Below are positions 45,686-54,276 of a stretch of DNA of 64,000 nt, piece after piece (within the stretch, counting starts at the first letter, position 1; every line of letters begins with the position of its first letter). Location of the stretch: contig WGMK01000005.1 in the NCBI GenBank assembly GCA_016125095.1, forward strand, positions 124,001 to 188,000. The letters run 5' to 3'. The position numbers were made by a program, and so were the translations under genes. The DNA comes from Candidatus Hydrogenedens sp. (lineage in GTDB: Bacteria; Hydrogenedentota; Hydrogenedentia; Hydrogenedentales; JAEUWI01). The notes below the pieces were generated by a model. The model did not search any database. It was not told the DNA's origin and was given only the letters and a program-made list of their open reading frames with translations.

Positions 45686-46639
45686 TTAGAAACCGTTCAT
45701 CGCGCGGTTGAATCGGCCGAAGGTGCGGGCGCTGTCTTCGGTCATGGGGAAGCGCGTATCGGGGTAGCGGACATAGCTGACGTGTCCGTCGAGGTAGAGG
45801 ATGTTGGCGCCGCCGGGCACGTGGGCGAAATCGTCGACCGCAGTGGTGATGTGATCCCACATCACGGGCACGGTGCTCTGGGCCTGGGCGCCGGCGCCGG
45901 GGTTGTTGATGTCGGTAATCAGGAAACGCTCGATGCCTTCGCGGAGGCGGTAGAGGGTGTCTCCCCCGCCGGCCTGGGTGCCCGCGTGGGCAGCGCTGAC
46001 GGTGAAATCGTTGTAGCTCGCCTCGCCCATGGTGGCGACGTTCTCGAGCGCGAGTTCGCCCCAGGGCGTACCGGCGAATTCGGATTCGGCGAAGCGGCCG
46101 CCGGCATCGGTGCCGACCTGGCCGAGCAGGGCTGTGCCGAGGATGTTCACGTCATCCATGATCATCCAGCCGTTATAGTCGTAGGGCTCTTTCGAGATTT
46201 CATGCGGCTGCACGCGGCCGTCGCAATTGCCCTTGCCGCAGTCGAAGCGTTCGTACATGTCGGTCTCGCGCCACGACGGGCACCAGAGCACATTGAAGTC
46301 GCTCAGGTATTCGGGATAGACCGAATAGCCGTCGAAGATCATGTCGTCGCTGAGGTCCTGCGCGGGGTCGCCCGTGTTGCGTCGGCTGAATTCCCATTGC
46401 CCCGGGGCCACTTCGGTGGCGTCGTAGTTGTAGGTCTCACGCGGGGGGAAGCGCTCGCCGCGGGATTCGCTGGAGTACATCTTGAACACCAGCCCCATCT
46501 GCTTGAGGTTGTTCTGGCAGCTGGCGCGGCGGGCGGCTTCGCGCGCGCGGGCCAGCGCGGGCAGTAGAATGGCTGCCAAGATGCCGATGATGGCGATCAC
46601 CACCAGCAGTTCAATCAATGTAAACCCCTTCCGAGACAT
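45686..46639 (-). CDS. Type II pseudopilin-like protein (prepilin signal, H-x9-DG motif)
   Basis: 317 residues. The N-terminus is a class III prepilin signal: [19 protein letters not shown], cleaved before Phe and with Glu5, followed by a helix and NNLKQMG. The C-terminal region carries the H-x9-DG signature ([21 protein letters not shown]). Such proteins are numerous in planctomycete and lentisphaera-like bacteria and probably assemble in type II secretion-like or surface fibres; the exact role is unknown. AAGGAG precedes the ATG. No pilin peptidase or assembly ATPase is adjacent, so it probably uses components elsewhere. Confidence 0.92.
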   Translation of the reverse strand: MSRKGFTLIELLVVIAIIGILAAILLPALARAREAARRASCQNNLKQMGLVFKMYSSESRGERFPPRETYNYDATEVAPGQWEFSRRNTGDPAQDLSDDMIFDGYSVYPEYLSDFNVLWCPSWRETDMYERFDCGKGNCDGRVQPHEISKEPYDYNGWMIMDDVNILGTALLGQVGTDAGGRFAESEFAGTPWGELALENVATMGEASYNDFTVSAAHAGTQAGGGDTLYRLREGIERFLITDINNPGAGAQAQSTVPVMWDHITTAVDDFAHVPGGANILYLDGHVSYVRYPDTRFPMTEDSARTFGRFNRAMNGF

Positions 46640-46763
46640 GCTTCGACTCCTTCGATTGCGCGTTTTGCATGGCGTTCACTTTGCCTACCTAGGCGAAGTA
46701 GAGTTCATGTTAGCAAACTTCCGCCATACTGTGCAATCAGAAAGTTGAACAAACAAAACAAAC

Positions 46764-46787
46764 GGGCCGCGCCCAGTAGCGCGGCCC
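46764..46787 (-). terminator. Rho-independent terminator after the SOUL-family gene
   Basis: GGGCCGCGC / GCGCGGCCC with a 6-nt loop; downstream on the minus strand comes the U-rich GTTTGTTTTGTTTG. It lies 28 bp past the stop at 46816. Confidence 0.85.
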
Positions 46788-46815
46788 GCAGGCTTCATCT
46801 CAAGGTGTTATTTGA

Positions 46816-47502
46816 CTATGGTTTAGGCCACACGACGGGCAGCATAACCTCATTCTGCCTGCGCCATGGCATCGTCCACGGCGGGTCGTAGCGGGCGTAG
46901 GTAGGCTTGCCATTAATCTCAAAGCCCTCCGCCGCGAGCGCGGTTTCGAGTTCCTCGCGCTTCTTCTGCATCATGTTGCTGCCTCCCCAGCCGGAGAAAG
47001 TAATCACGGCCATCGCGCGCGCGGGAATTTCCACCAGCTCCACGCGCTCGTTGTTGGGCTTGGGCAGGGTATCCAAGGTGTATTCACCGGGCATGATAAA
47101 CATGACCCACTGACCCTCCTCGCCCTCGCCCGCTTCGGTTTGGGTCACCGGCGACGTCATGGCGATCTCCTGCGACCCGGCCTCGGTCTGGGTGACGGGC
47201 GAGGTCATCGCGATGTCGGCCTGGGTGGTATTGTTGCCGAAGATAAAGTCCGCCAGCGGTCGAAATCCGGCGTTCATGGCCCCCCCTTCGTCTCCCTGCA
47301 CCTTCACTCGGGCGGCAATTTGCGGAGCATACTCGCGGATCTCGTAGCCGTCGCCGGTATGGACGACGGCGTATTTGGGCTGTTCCACTTCTTCCCGAGC
47401 CAAGGCTGCCACACTCCCGCTACCGGCTAGAACCGATGCTCCGCCTAGCAGTCCCACGATAGCAATTGACACCAATCGTCCATAATTTTTCTTGATAAAC
47501 AT
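46816..47502 (-). CDS. SOUL/HBP heme-binding family protein
   Basis: 228 residues from ATG at 47502 behind GGAGAGGG. The N-terminal signal or anchor helix is LVSIAIVGLLGGASVLAG. The SOUL domain shows YAVVHTGDGYEIREYAP, FIFGNN, two consecutive copies of IAMTSPVTQTEAG, MFIMPGEYTLDTLP and AVITFSG. SOUL proteins bind heme or other tetrapyrroles; in bacteria the role is undefined. The doubled IAMTSPV element is also seen in some bacterial homologues by recall, so it is not necessarily an assembly error. Likely periplasmic. Confidence 0.88.
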   Translation of the reverse strand: MFIKKNYGRLVSIAIVGLLGGASVLAGSGSVAALAREEVEQPKYAVVHTGDGYEIREYAPQIAARVKVQGDEGGAMNAGFRPLADFIFGNNTTQADIAMTSPVTQTEAGSQEIAMTSPVTQTEAGEGEEGQWVMFIMPGEYTLDTLPKPNNERVELVEIPARAMAVITFSGWGGSNMMQKKREELETALAAEGFEINGKPTYARYDPPWTMPWRRQNEVMLPVVWPKP

Positions 47503-47620
47503 AAACAATCCCTCTCCAAGCTATAGCAAGAACGCATCGACAGGGAGCCGCTATTCCCGGAGATTGATTCCGGGAGACGCCATTTAGACAATGGGGGCAA
47601 CCTCAGGGGAGACTTGTTGC

Positions 47621-48487
47621 ATGGACCTCGCCACTTCACACGCGCCCGTCAGTGACCTCTTCAAGCCGCAGCAGGAAGCCGACCCGGCGTCCTTCGCGCT
47701 GAGCCCGGAGCAGCTGGAGCAATACGAACGCGATGGCTTCGTGGCAGGGATACGACTGCTGAACGACGCGCAGTGCGATGCACTCTGCGAGGAACTGGCG
47801 GGGCTCGCCTCGACCGACCATCCCAACCATCACCTGTTCCACGAGTACCACTCGAACGAATCCGCGGACCCGTCGACCGTGCTGTTCCATGCGCTGGGAG
47901 CCTGGCGTGCCGCGGCCGGCTTTCACGACCTACTCTGGAATCCGGCGTTTCTGGTGCCTGCCTCGCAGTTGCTGGGCGAGGCGGTGCGCATGTGGCACGA
48001 TCAGCTTTTCTGCAAACCTGCCGGGCACGGCGGGGTCGTGGCGTGGCACCAGGATTTTTCCTACTGGACGCGCACAACGCCCATGCAGCACCTGACCTGT
48101 TGGATCGGGCTGGACGATGCCACGCAAGAGAACGGCTGCCTGCAATACGTGCCGGGCAGCCATCGTTGGCCGCTGTTGCCCATTACCGGGCTGGCGGGCG
48201 ACATGGAGGCGATTCAGACGGTGCTTACCCCGGAACAGCAGGCCGCCTTCAAGCCGGTGGCCATCGAACTGAAGCGCGGCGAGGCGGCGTTCCACCATCC
48301 ACTGCTGGTGCACGGATCCTACGGCAACACCTCGGAGCGCCCGCGACGGGCGGCCGTCATCAACGTCATGCGGGACGGCGTATGTTCGGATACCGACGAG
48401 GCGCTGCTGGAAGGCGTCCCCCCCATTCCGCCGGGATCGCCGCTCGGGGGACACTTCTTCCCCCTGCTCTATGCGCCCGCGGGCTAG
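47621..48487 (+). CDS. Phytanoyl-CoA dioxygenase family protein
   Basis: 288 residues from MDLATSHAP, preceded by AGGGGAG. Ligand candidates are WHQDFSYW (His-x-Asp) and the distal His in [12 protein letters not shown], with Arg in SERPRRA for 2-oxoglutarate. YVPGSHRWP is a family loop. The N-terminal part matches PhyH ([17 protein letters not shown]). Substrate unknown. It is related only distantly to the 13868 dioxygenase. Its stop overlaps that of the convergent entericidin gene in a CTAG. Confidence 0.9.
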   Translation: MDLATSHAPVSDLFKPQQEADPASFALSPEQLEQYERDGFVAGIRLLNDAQCDALCEELAGLASTDHPNHHLFHEYHSNESADPSTVLFHALGAWRAAAGFHDLLWNPAFLVPASQLLGEAVRMWHDQLFCKPAGHGGVVAWHQDFSYWTRTTPMQHLTCWIGLDDATQENGCLQYVPGSHRWPLLPITGLAGDMEAIQTVLTPEQQAAFKPVAIELKRGEAAFHHPLLVHGSYGNTSERPRRAAVINVMRDGVCSDTDEALLEGVPPIPPGSPLGGHFFPLLYAPAG

Positions 48488-48621
48488 CGCTCGGAAACGT
48501 CCTGCAGGCGCTGACCGCCGCGCTCGATGTCTTTGCCGACGCCCTTGACGGTGTTGCAGCCGGCGAGCAGTCCGAGTGCGCAGGTGATGGTCACGGCGGC
48601 GAGTACGATTTTACGCAGCAT
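48484..48621 (-). CDS. Entericidin EcnA/B family lipoprotein
   Basis: A 45-residue lipoprotein: [22 protein letters not shown] gives a signal peptide and lipobox (Cys22), and the mature part [19 protein letters not shown] matches the entericidin family. GGAGG lies 12 nt upstream. Entericidins are small membrane lipoproteins linked to stress or bacteriolysis in enterobacteria; here it is only a stress-type lipoprotein candidate. Too short to stand out in frame-based gene calls. Confidence 0.9.
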   Translation of the reverse strand: MLRKIVLAAVTITCALGLLAGCNTVKGVGKDIERGGQRLQDVSER

Positions 48622-48689
48622 GGGCTTACGAGCCTCCACAGTTGCTTCCCAGTTACCTGCTGAATGATAGAAAGCGCGGAAGCGACGGA

Positions 48690-49250
48690 TCAACCGCGGC
48701 GCGTTGCGTCCCCCGTCCGCATATGATTGAGCAGGCGCTGGCCGGTCTGGCGCAGGAGCCGCTCGACCTGTTCGTCCAGGCATTCCCCGTCGGGGCTGAA
48801 GATGCGCTCGACCGACGGCACCGATACGCCGGGCGGCAGCAGCAGCGCACCCAAGTGGCCGCAGACGCTGCGCACATGCTCTAGCGCGCGGATGGCGCCG
48901 GCGCGGCCGCTGGCGACGCCAATCATCGCGACCGGCTTGTCCTGCAGCGCCGAAGGATAGCCGAGGCCGTCGATCTGCACCTTGAGGGTGCTGCTGTAGC
49001 TGCCGTTGTATTCCGGCGTGGCGATAAGGACGCCGTCCGCCTTCGCCACCCGCGGCACCAACTGGGCCTGCAGGCGTTCCCACTCGGGCTGGCCCGGAAA
49101 GGCGAGGTCGAGGGTCTCGGGCAGGATTTCGTCGATGGTTACCTCGCCGCTGGCGACGAGCGGATCCAGCGCGACGGCGAGGGCCTTGCGGCTGTAACCA
49201 TCGGGACGGAGGCTGCCAATAAGCGCGGCGACATGAAAAGGCTTGGACAT
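48690..49250 (-). CDS. NADPH-dependent FMN reductase family protein
   Basis: 186 residues with the flavodoxin-like fold: IGSLRPDGYSRKALAV binds the FMN phosphate, ATPEYNGSYSSTLKVQIDGL is the signature loop and GVASGRAGAIRALEHVRSV follows. Family members reduce FMN, quinones or azo dyes with NAD(P)H. Starts with MSKPFHVAAL. It lies between the entericidin gene on the same strand and a divergent endonuclease-type gene; whether it is cotranscribed with entericidin is unclear (68-bp gap). Confidence 0.92.
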   Translation of the reverse strand: MSKPFHVAALIGSLRPDGYSRKALAVALDPLVASGEVTIDEILPETLDLAFPGQPEWERLQAQLVPRVAKADGVLIATPEYNGSYSSTLKVQIDGLGYPSALQDKPVAMIGVASGRAGAIRALEHVRSVCGHLGALLLPPGVSVPSVERIFSPDGECLDEQVERLLRQTGQRLLNHMRTGDATRRG

Positions 49251-49348
49251 TGAACTCGGGGCTTCCTTGCGTTTGGGAAGGCGGATTATAGACCATCGGG
49301 ACTCCCCCGGGCAGGGCCGCCTCGGGGCAGGTAACGAAGGAGCACCCC

Positions 49349-50194
49349 GTGATTATTCGATGGACCGCTGTATTGCTGCTGGGGCTGGCGCTGGGCGCCA
49401 CCGCCGAGGATGTGGAATTGAAGGTGATGACGTTCAACGTGCGCTATGGCACGGCGAACGACGGCGAGAACGCCTGGCCCAAGCGGCGCGAGCTGCTCGT
49501 GGAAACCATCAAGGAACAGGACCCCGATGTGCTGGGCGTGCAGGAATGCCTGCCGTTCCAGGCCGAGTACATTCAGGAGAACCTGCGGGGCTACCGCTGG
49601 CTCGGCATCGGACGCGAATTCAACGGCGATGGCGAGATGACTGCGGTGTTTTATCGCGAGCGCGCGCTGGTGCCCATCGAGTCGGGAAATTTCTGGCTGA
49701 GCGAGAAGCCCGACCAGCCCGGCTCGAAATCGTGGGACAGCAGCCTGCCGCGTATCGCGACGTGGGCGCGCTTCCACCATCCGGAATCCGGCCGATTCCT
49801 CTACTACGTGAACACGCATTTCGATCACCGTGGCGAAGAAGCGCGCGAGGAAAGCGCCAAATTGATTGCGAAGCGCGTCGCCGATATCGCGGGGCCGGTC
49901 ATTATCACCGGCGACTTCAACGCCATCGCCGAAGACAGCGCGCCGTGGAAGGCCCTGATCGATTCGGGCCTGTACGATTCCTGGGTGAGCGCCGCCAAGA
50001 AGACCGGCCCGGACAACACCTGGTCCGGCTTCACCGGCCCCTCGCCCGACCGCCAGCGCCGCATCGACTGGATTCTCTTCAAAGGCCCGCTGGACTGCGC
50101 CGAGGCGGAGATCATCACCAAGAACGACAACGGCCGGTATCCTTCGGACCACCTGCCGGTCGTCTCAAAATTCGTTTGGCACGCGGGGGAGTGA
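49349..50194 (+). CDS. Endonuclease/exonuclease/phosphatase family protein, exported
   Basis: 281 residues from a GTG start with AAGGAG 7 nt upstream. A short signal peptide (AVLLLGLALGATA) precedes the EEP fold: LKVMTFNVRYG, VLGVQECLP, NTHFDHRGEEAR, GDFNAIAEDS and PSDHLPVVSKF with the catalytic Asp-His. Homologues include secreted phosphodiesterases and sphingomyelinase-like enzymes; substrate unknown. Followed 70 bp later by a second EEP gene, suggesting a functional pair. Confidence 0.92.
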   Translation: MIIRWTAVLLLGLALGATAEDVELKVMTFNVRYGTANDGENAWPKRRELLVETIKEQDPDVLGVQECLPFQAEYIQENLRGYRWLGIGREFNGDGEMTAVFYRERALVPIESGNFWLSEKPDQPGSKSWDSSLPRIATWARFHHPESGRFLYYVNTHFDHRGEEAREESAKLIAKRVADIAGPVIITGDFNAIAEDSAPWKALIDSGLYDSWVSAAKKTGPDNTWSGFTGPSPDRQRRIDWILFKGPLDCAEAEIITKNDNGRYPSDHLPVVSKFVWHAGE

Positions 50195-50264
50195 GCCACA
50201 TGAAACCTGCAGGCGTCTGCAGAGTCTAAGTCATCCCGTCCGGTCTACCGGCGGCGAGGACACC

Positions 50265-51269
50265 ATGGCCAACGCTCCACATGCATCAGAAGAAAAGCCT
50301 TCCACGATATCGCCGGGAACCCGGGTCCGGCGGACGCTCGGCTATATGTGTCTGGGATTGGCTGCGACCGGTACTGCCTGCATCGCCGTGGGCGGCATGC
50401 CCTGGTACCTGAGTCTCGCATCGTACGCCGTACCTGCCTACCCCCTGCTGGCGGCCATCGGACTGATGCTCTGCCTGCATCGTCCCCGGCAGAACGGAAC
50501 GATAGCGGCGGTCATTTCGGGAATCTGCATCGCCGTGACACTGCCCATTTACGGCAGCCCGGTGACCGTGCCGCCACGGACGGAAGCCGCGAGCCTTCGG
50601 CTCTACGTCGCCAACGTATACATCATGAACCACGATCCGTCGAAGGTATTGAACGAGATTTCCCGCGAGAATCCCGACCTTGTCCTACTGCAAGAAGTCG
50701 ATCCGGACTGGGCGACGCGCCTGGCTCCACTCGAGTCGTCGTATCCGCATCATGCGGTTCTACCTCGTTCGCCCGGTGGCAAGCCGGACCTTGCGGTCTA
50801 TTGGCGCGGCGACACCCTTAAGCCGCCGGAACTGCTTTCGGACGACGGGCTGCCGGCCATTTCCCTGAGCCTGCAGTTGGACGGCATGCCGGTAGAATTC
50901 TTGAACATTCACACGGCGGCACCTTTCTCGCCCAGCCGCGCGAGCCGCTATCGCCAGCAGATGGCCGCGCTCGCCACTTATGTTCAGCGATGCGATACGC
51001 CGCTCGTTATAGCGGGCGACCTCAATGCGACGATTTGGTCCGACGAGTACCGTGTACTGATGTCTCTAGGCAAGCTAACGAACGCACGGCAAGGTCGTGG
51101 CGTGCTTGGCACCTGGCCGTCCTTCCTGGGCCCGTTGCGTACGCCACTCGACCACGTACTTGTAAGTCCTGAGATTTCCGTACTTGCCTGCGCTACAGGC
51201 GTCGGCATCGGATCCGACCACCGCCCTCTTTGTGTGACTGTCGCAGCCAAGCAGATTGCGGAAAACTGA
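50265..51269 (+). CDS. Membrane-anchored EEP family phosphatase/nuclease
   Basis: 334 residues. Three N-terminal transmembrane segments (CLGLAATGTACIAVGGMP, YAVPAYPLLAAIGLMLCL, IAAVISGICIAVTLPIYG) are followed by an EEP domain: LYVANVYIMNHDPSK in place of the usual N-x-R, LVLLQEVDPDW, NIHTAAPF, AGDLNATIWSDEYR and GSDHRPLCV. The topology matches the YafD-like group with periplasmic catalytic domain. GAGGACACC precedes the ATG. Substrate unknown; membrane phospholipid or nucleic acid are the options. Confidence 0.88.
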   Translation: MANAPHASEEKPSTISPGTRVRRTLGYMCLGLAATGTACIAVGGMPWYLSLASYAVPAYPLLAAIGLMLCLHRPRQNGTIAAVISGICIAVTLPIYGSPVTVPPRTEAASLRLYVANVYIMNHDPSKVLNEISRENPDLVLLQEVDPDWATRLAPLESSYPHHAVLPRSPGGKPDLAVYWRGDTLKPPELLSDDGLPAISLSLQLDGMPVEFLNIHTAAPFSPSRASRYRQQMAALATYVQRCDTPLVIAGDLNATIWSDEYRVLMSLGKLTNARQGRGVLGTWPSFLGPLRTPLDHVLVSPEISVLACATGVGIGSDHRPLCVTVAAKQIAEN

Positions 51270-51349
51270 ACAGCAGCATGCTTTTTCCGTGCGCCGTACA
51301 CCCGTATAATTCCGTGGATAAATCCGGACAATGACAAGGATTCAAGCTG

Positions 51350-52228
51350 ATGACCTACGAAATCTCTACCCGCCTGCGATGGATGGCCCCCCTGCTTATC
51401 GCCGTTCTCATTGCGCTGCCCGGCCTCGCGTCGGCTGGCACGCCGCGTATCATGCTGATGGGCGATAGCTGGGCGTGGTACATGTGGCTGAACCGGTCGT
51501 TCCAGCAGGCGTTGCAGGAAGAGGGCCTGGGCGAATTCGAGGAGATCGGCAACTTCACCGCGATTCCGGGCAGCACGTCGTTCCAATGGGTGGACGAGAA
51601 GTGGCTGGAGCAGGCGCGCAAGGAACTCGAGGCGCACCCGACGGTCGACATCGTCCACCTGAGCATCGGGGGCAATGGCTTCCTGCGCGGGTGGCATGGC
51701 GGCATGCCGGATGCCGAGCGCGACAAGCTGTACGGCCAGATCATCAACAACATCGAAACGATGATCAAAGCCGTGCAGAGCGTGCGGCCGGGCATCCGCG
51801 TGGCCATCTGCAACTACGACTATGTGAATGCGTCGCGCAAGTCGACCGTCCCCGAGTTGAACCAGGCCGGGATGGTGCTGGCGGGCCTGAAGCGCGACCT
51901 TGCGAAGCGCATGGACAACGTCGAGTACATCCAGAACTACGGCCTGATGCAGAACCACTTCGGCATTCCGGGCGTGGCCAAGCCGGGTGAAGTGCCGCTG
52001 CCGGGACAGGCGCCGGACTTCGAGCCCTTCCCCGGGGGTCTGAAAGACTACGGCAATCCGCCCGAGGCGATGCTGGACAATATCCACCTGAGTTCCGAGG
52101 GCTATCATGTGCTGGCGAAGCACTGCATCGACGTACTCTACCGCAAGTGGCTGACCGAGCCGGCGGTGTCGCTGCCTTCGCTTGCATCGGCCGACACGGC
52201 CAAGGATACCGCGACGGCCACACGCTGA
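51350..52228 (+). CDS. SGNH/GDSL hydrolase, secreted
   Basis: 292 residues with a signal peptide (LLIAVLIALPGLASA). SGNH blocks: MLMGDSWAWYM (Ser nucleophile), SIGGNGFLRG (GxN) and MLDNIHLSSEGYHVLAKH (Asp-x-x-His). AAGGA precedes the ATG. An esterase or lipase acting outside the cytoplasm. It is the third SGNH enzyme in the window but differs from the anchored pair at 9318-12271 in having a cleavable signal and no membrane anchor. Convergent with purD, 6 bp apart. Confidence 0.9.
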   Translation: MTYEISTRLRWMAPLLIAVLIALPGLASAGTPRIMLMGDSWAWYMWLNRSFQQALQEEGLGEFEEIGNFTAIPGSTSFQWVDEKWLEQARKELEAHPTVDIVHLSIGGNGFLRGWHGGMPDAERDKLYGQIINNIETMIKAVQSVRPGIRVAICNYDYVNASRKSTVPELNQAGMVLAGLKRDLAKRMDNVEYIQNYGLMQNHFGIPGVAKPGEVPLPGQAPDFEPFPGGLKDYGNPPEAMLDNIHLSSEGYHVLAKHCIDVLYRKWLTEPAVSLPSLASADTAKDTATATR

Positions 52229-52234
52229 ACGGGG

Positions 52235-53515
52235 CTAGAGCCGTTTCAGCGCCTTCTGGCCAATGTCGGTGCGGTAGTGCGCGCCCTCGAAGTGCACCTC
52301 GGCCACAGCCTCGTAGGCGCGGCGGATGGTATCGGGCAAAGCGCCGCCTGACGCAGTCACGGCAAGCACACGCCCGCCGCTGGTGACCAGCTGGCCGTCG
52401 GTCAGGGCCGTACCGGCGTGGAAAACTGCGATGCCGTCGTTGGCCTCGGCCGCCTCGATACCCGTAATGGCGCGCCCCTTGGGGTAGCCGCCGGGATAAC
52501 CTTCGCTTGCCATGACGACCGCCACGCAGGCCCCCGCGTCGAACGCGAGCTCGACCTGATCCAGCGTACCGTCGATGCAGGCTTCCATGATTTCCACGAG
52601 GTCGCCCTGCAACCGCGGCAGCACCACCTGTGTTTCCGGATCGCCGAAGCGGCAGTTGAACTCGACTACGCGCGGGCCGGTCTCGGTAATCATCAGGCCG
52701 GCGTAGATGATGCCGACATAGGGGCTGCCTGCATCGCGCATGCCCTGCACGAAAGGCGCGAGAATCTCGCGGTCGATGCGTTCCTGCAGTTCCGGGGTGA
52801 CCACCGGCGCGGGCGAGTAGGCCCCCATGCCGCCGGTGTTGGGTCCCTTGTCGCCATCGAACACGGCCTTGTGATCCTGGCTGGAGGCCATGACCCGGAA
52901 GGTCGTGCCATCGCAGAAGGCGAGGATGGACGCCTCCTCCCCCGCCATGAATTCCTCGATGACGACGGTGCCGCCTGCATCGCCGAAAGCCTTGTCGAGC
53001 ATGGCCTCGTGCACTGCGCCGATGGCGGCGTCCACATCCAGGGCCACCGTCACGCCCTTACCGGCCGCGAGTCCGTCGGCCTTCACCACAATCGGCGCGC
53101 CCTGCTTGCGGATGTAGTCCTCAGCGGCGCCGACTTCGGTGAAGCTGGCGTAGGCCGCCGTGGGTATGCTGCAACGCTGCATGAAATCCTTGGCGAATTC
53201 CTTGCTGCCCTCGATGCGCGCGGCCGCCTTGGCCGGACCGAACACGCGGAGGCCGTGGGCTTTCAGCGCATCGGCGATACCGGCGCATAAGGGATCTTCC
53301 GGACCCACCGCGACAAGCTGAATGTCCTGCTGAGCGCAGAACTGGGCGATGGCCTCGAAGTCCTTCACGTCCAGCGCGACGTTCTCCGCCTTCGACACCG
53401 ACGCTGTGCCGGGATTGCCGGGGGCGCAGAAAATGCGTTCCGCGCGGGGGCTTTGCGCCAGCTTCCAGGCGAGCGCGTGCTCGCGGCCGCCGCTGCCGAT
53501 GACCAGGATGTTCAT
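52235..53515 (-). CDS. purD: Phosphoribosylamine--glycine ligase
   Basis: 426 residues from MNILVIGSGGREHALAWKLA, preceded by GGAGAGATTCC. ATP-grasp enzyme of de novo purine synthesis (GAR synthetase). Family motifs include APGNPGTASV, VAVGPEDPLCAGIAD, GLAAGKGVTVA, EEFMAGEEASILAF, GPNTGGMGAYSPAP and EFNCRFGDPETQ. Length and order are normal. It sits 38 bp after the PurH-like cyclohydrolase domain gene and is probably cotranscribed with it. Confidence 0.97.
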   Translation of the reverse strand: MNILVIGSGGREHALAWKLAQSPRAERIFCAPGNPGTASVSKAENVALDVKDFEAIAQFCAQQDIQLVAVGPEDPLCAGIADALKAHGLRVFGPAKAAARIEGSKEFAKDFMQRCSIPTAAYASFTEVGAAEDYIRKQGAPIVVKADGLAAGKGVTVALDVDAAIGAVHEAMLDKAFGDAGGTVVIEEFMAGEEASILAFCDGTTFRVMASSQDHKAVFDGDKGPNTGGMGAYSPAPVVTPELQERIDREILAPFVQGMRDAGSPYVGIIYAGLMITETGPRVVEFNCRFGDPETQVVLPRLQGDLVEIMEACIDGTLDQVELAFDAGACVAVVMASEGYPGGYPKGRAITGIEAAEANDGIAVFHAGTALTDGQLVTSGGRVLAVTASGGALPDTIRRAYEAVAEVHFEGAHYRTDIGQKALKRL

Positions 53516-53553
53516 GGAATCTCTCCGAATCAGAAAGGGATGGGGTGCGGGGG

Positions 53554-54159
53554 TTACTGCTCTTCCGGCGCGTGCGACGCCAGAAACTCGGCCAGCGCGG
53601 TGTCGTACTGCGCGATCGAGGCGAAGGCCTCCTGCGCGAGCACGTAGCGCATGGCGAAACTGACCTCGCCCTCGTGGGCGCGGAGGTCGTGGATGAGCGT
53701 GGGATACTTCTCGGGGTTGGAAGCGACCGTGACATAGCGGAAGTTCTTCGCCGCGCTCCGCAGCATGGCGATGCCGCCAATGTCGATCTGCGCCATGACC
53801 TCGTCGACCTTCACGCCGGGCCGGCCGATGACATCGTGCACCGGGCGGGGATTGCCCACGAACATGTCGACCCATTGCAGGCCCTGCGCCTGCATCTGCT
53901 CGCAGTGCACCTTGTCGTCGCGAATGCCGAGCAGGCCTGCGTGCACCTTGGTGTCGAGGGACTTGACGCGCCCGTCGAGCATTTCGGGCACACCGGTAAA
54001 CTCGGCCACGCTGATGGCCTCGATACCGGCTTGTTGCAGTTCGCGGAGGGTGCCCGACGTCGAGATGATCTCGACATCGTACTCGCGCAGGACCTGCGCC
54101 AGCTCGACGATGCCGGTCTTGTCGTAGCAGCTCAATACGGCGCGCTGGATTTTGCTCAT
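53554..54159 (-). CDS. Stand-alone PurH N-terminal (IMP cyclohydrolase/MGS-like) domain, divergent
   Basis: 201 residues covering only the IMP cyclohydrolase half of PurH; the AICAR formyltransferase half is absent. RAVLSCYDKTGIVELAQVL, STSGT, FTGVPEMLDGRVK and QIDIGGIAMLRSAAKN are conserved. The usual KTLHPKVHGG block reads KSLDTKVHAG, and the usual NLYPF reads NPRPV, so a catalytic-site Tyr is replaced by Arg while the Lys residues are kept. AAGGAG 11 nt upstream sets the ATG. Its location directly before purD supports a purine role; whether it cyclises FAICAR is uncertain. Confidence 0.85.
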   Translation of the reverse strand: MSKIQRAVLSCYDKTGIVELAQVLREYDVEIISTSGTLRELQQAGIEAISVAEFTGVPEMLDGRVKSLDTKVHAGLLGIRDDKVHCEQMQAQGLQWVDMFVGNPRPVHDVIGRPGVKVDEVMAQIDIGGIAMLRSAAKNFRYVTVASNPEKYPTLIHDLRAHEGEVSFAMRYVLAQEAFASIAQYDTALAEFLASHAPEEQ

Positions 54160-54276
54160 GGCGGCGGCTCCTTGCTGGCCCGCCAGACTCGGCGCCTGCC
54201 GCGCCCGGCGAACGTGGCCGGGCATGATAATGCATTTAAGGGGAAATATCCACAGCAGCGCACGAACGGCGGCGCA

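Noticed and set aside
46816..47502. Doubled IAMTSPVTQTEAG as an assembly duplication.
   Set aside because: The two copies differ at many third positions and similar doublings occur in other bacterial SOUL proteins by recall.
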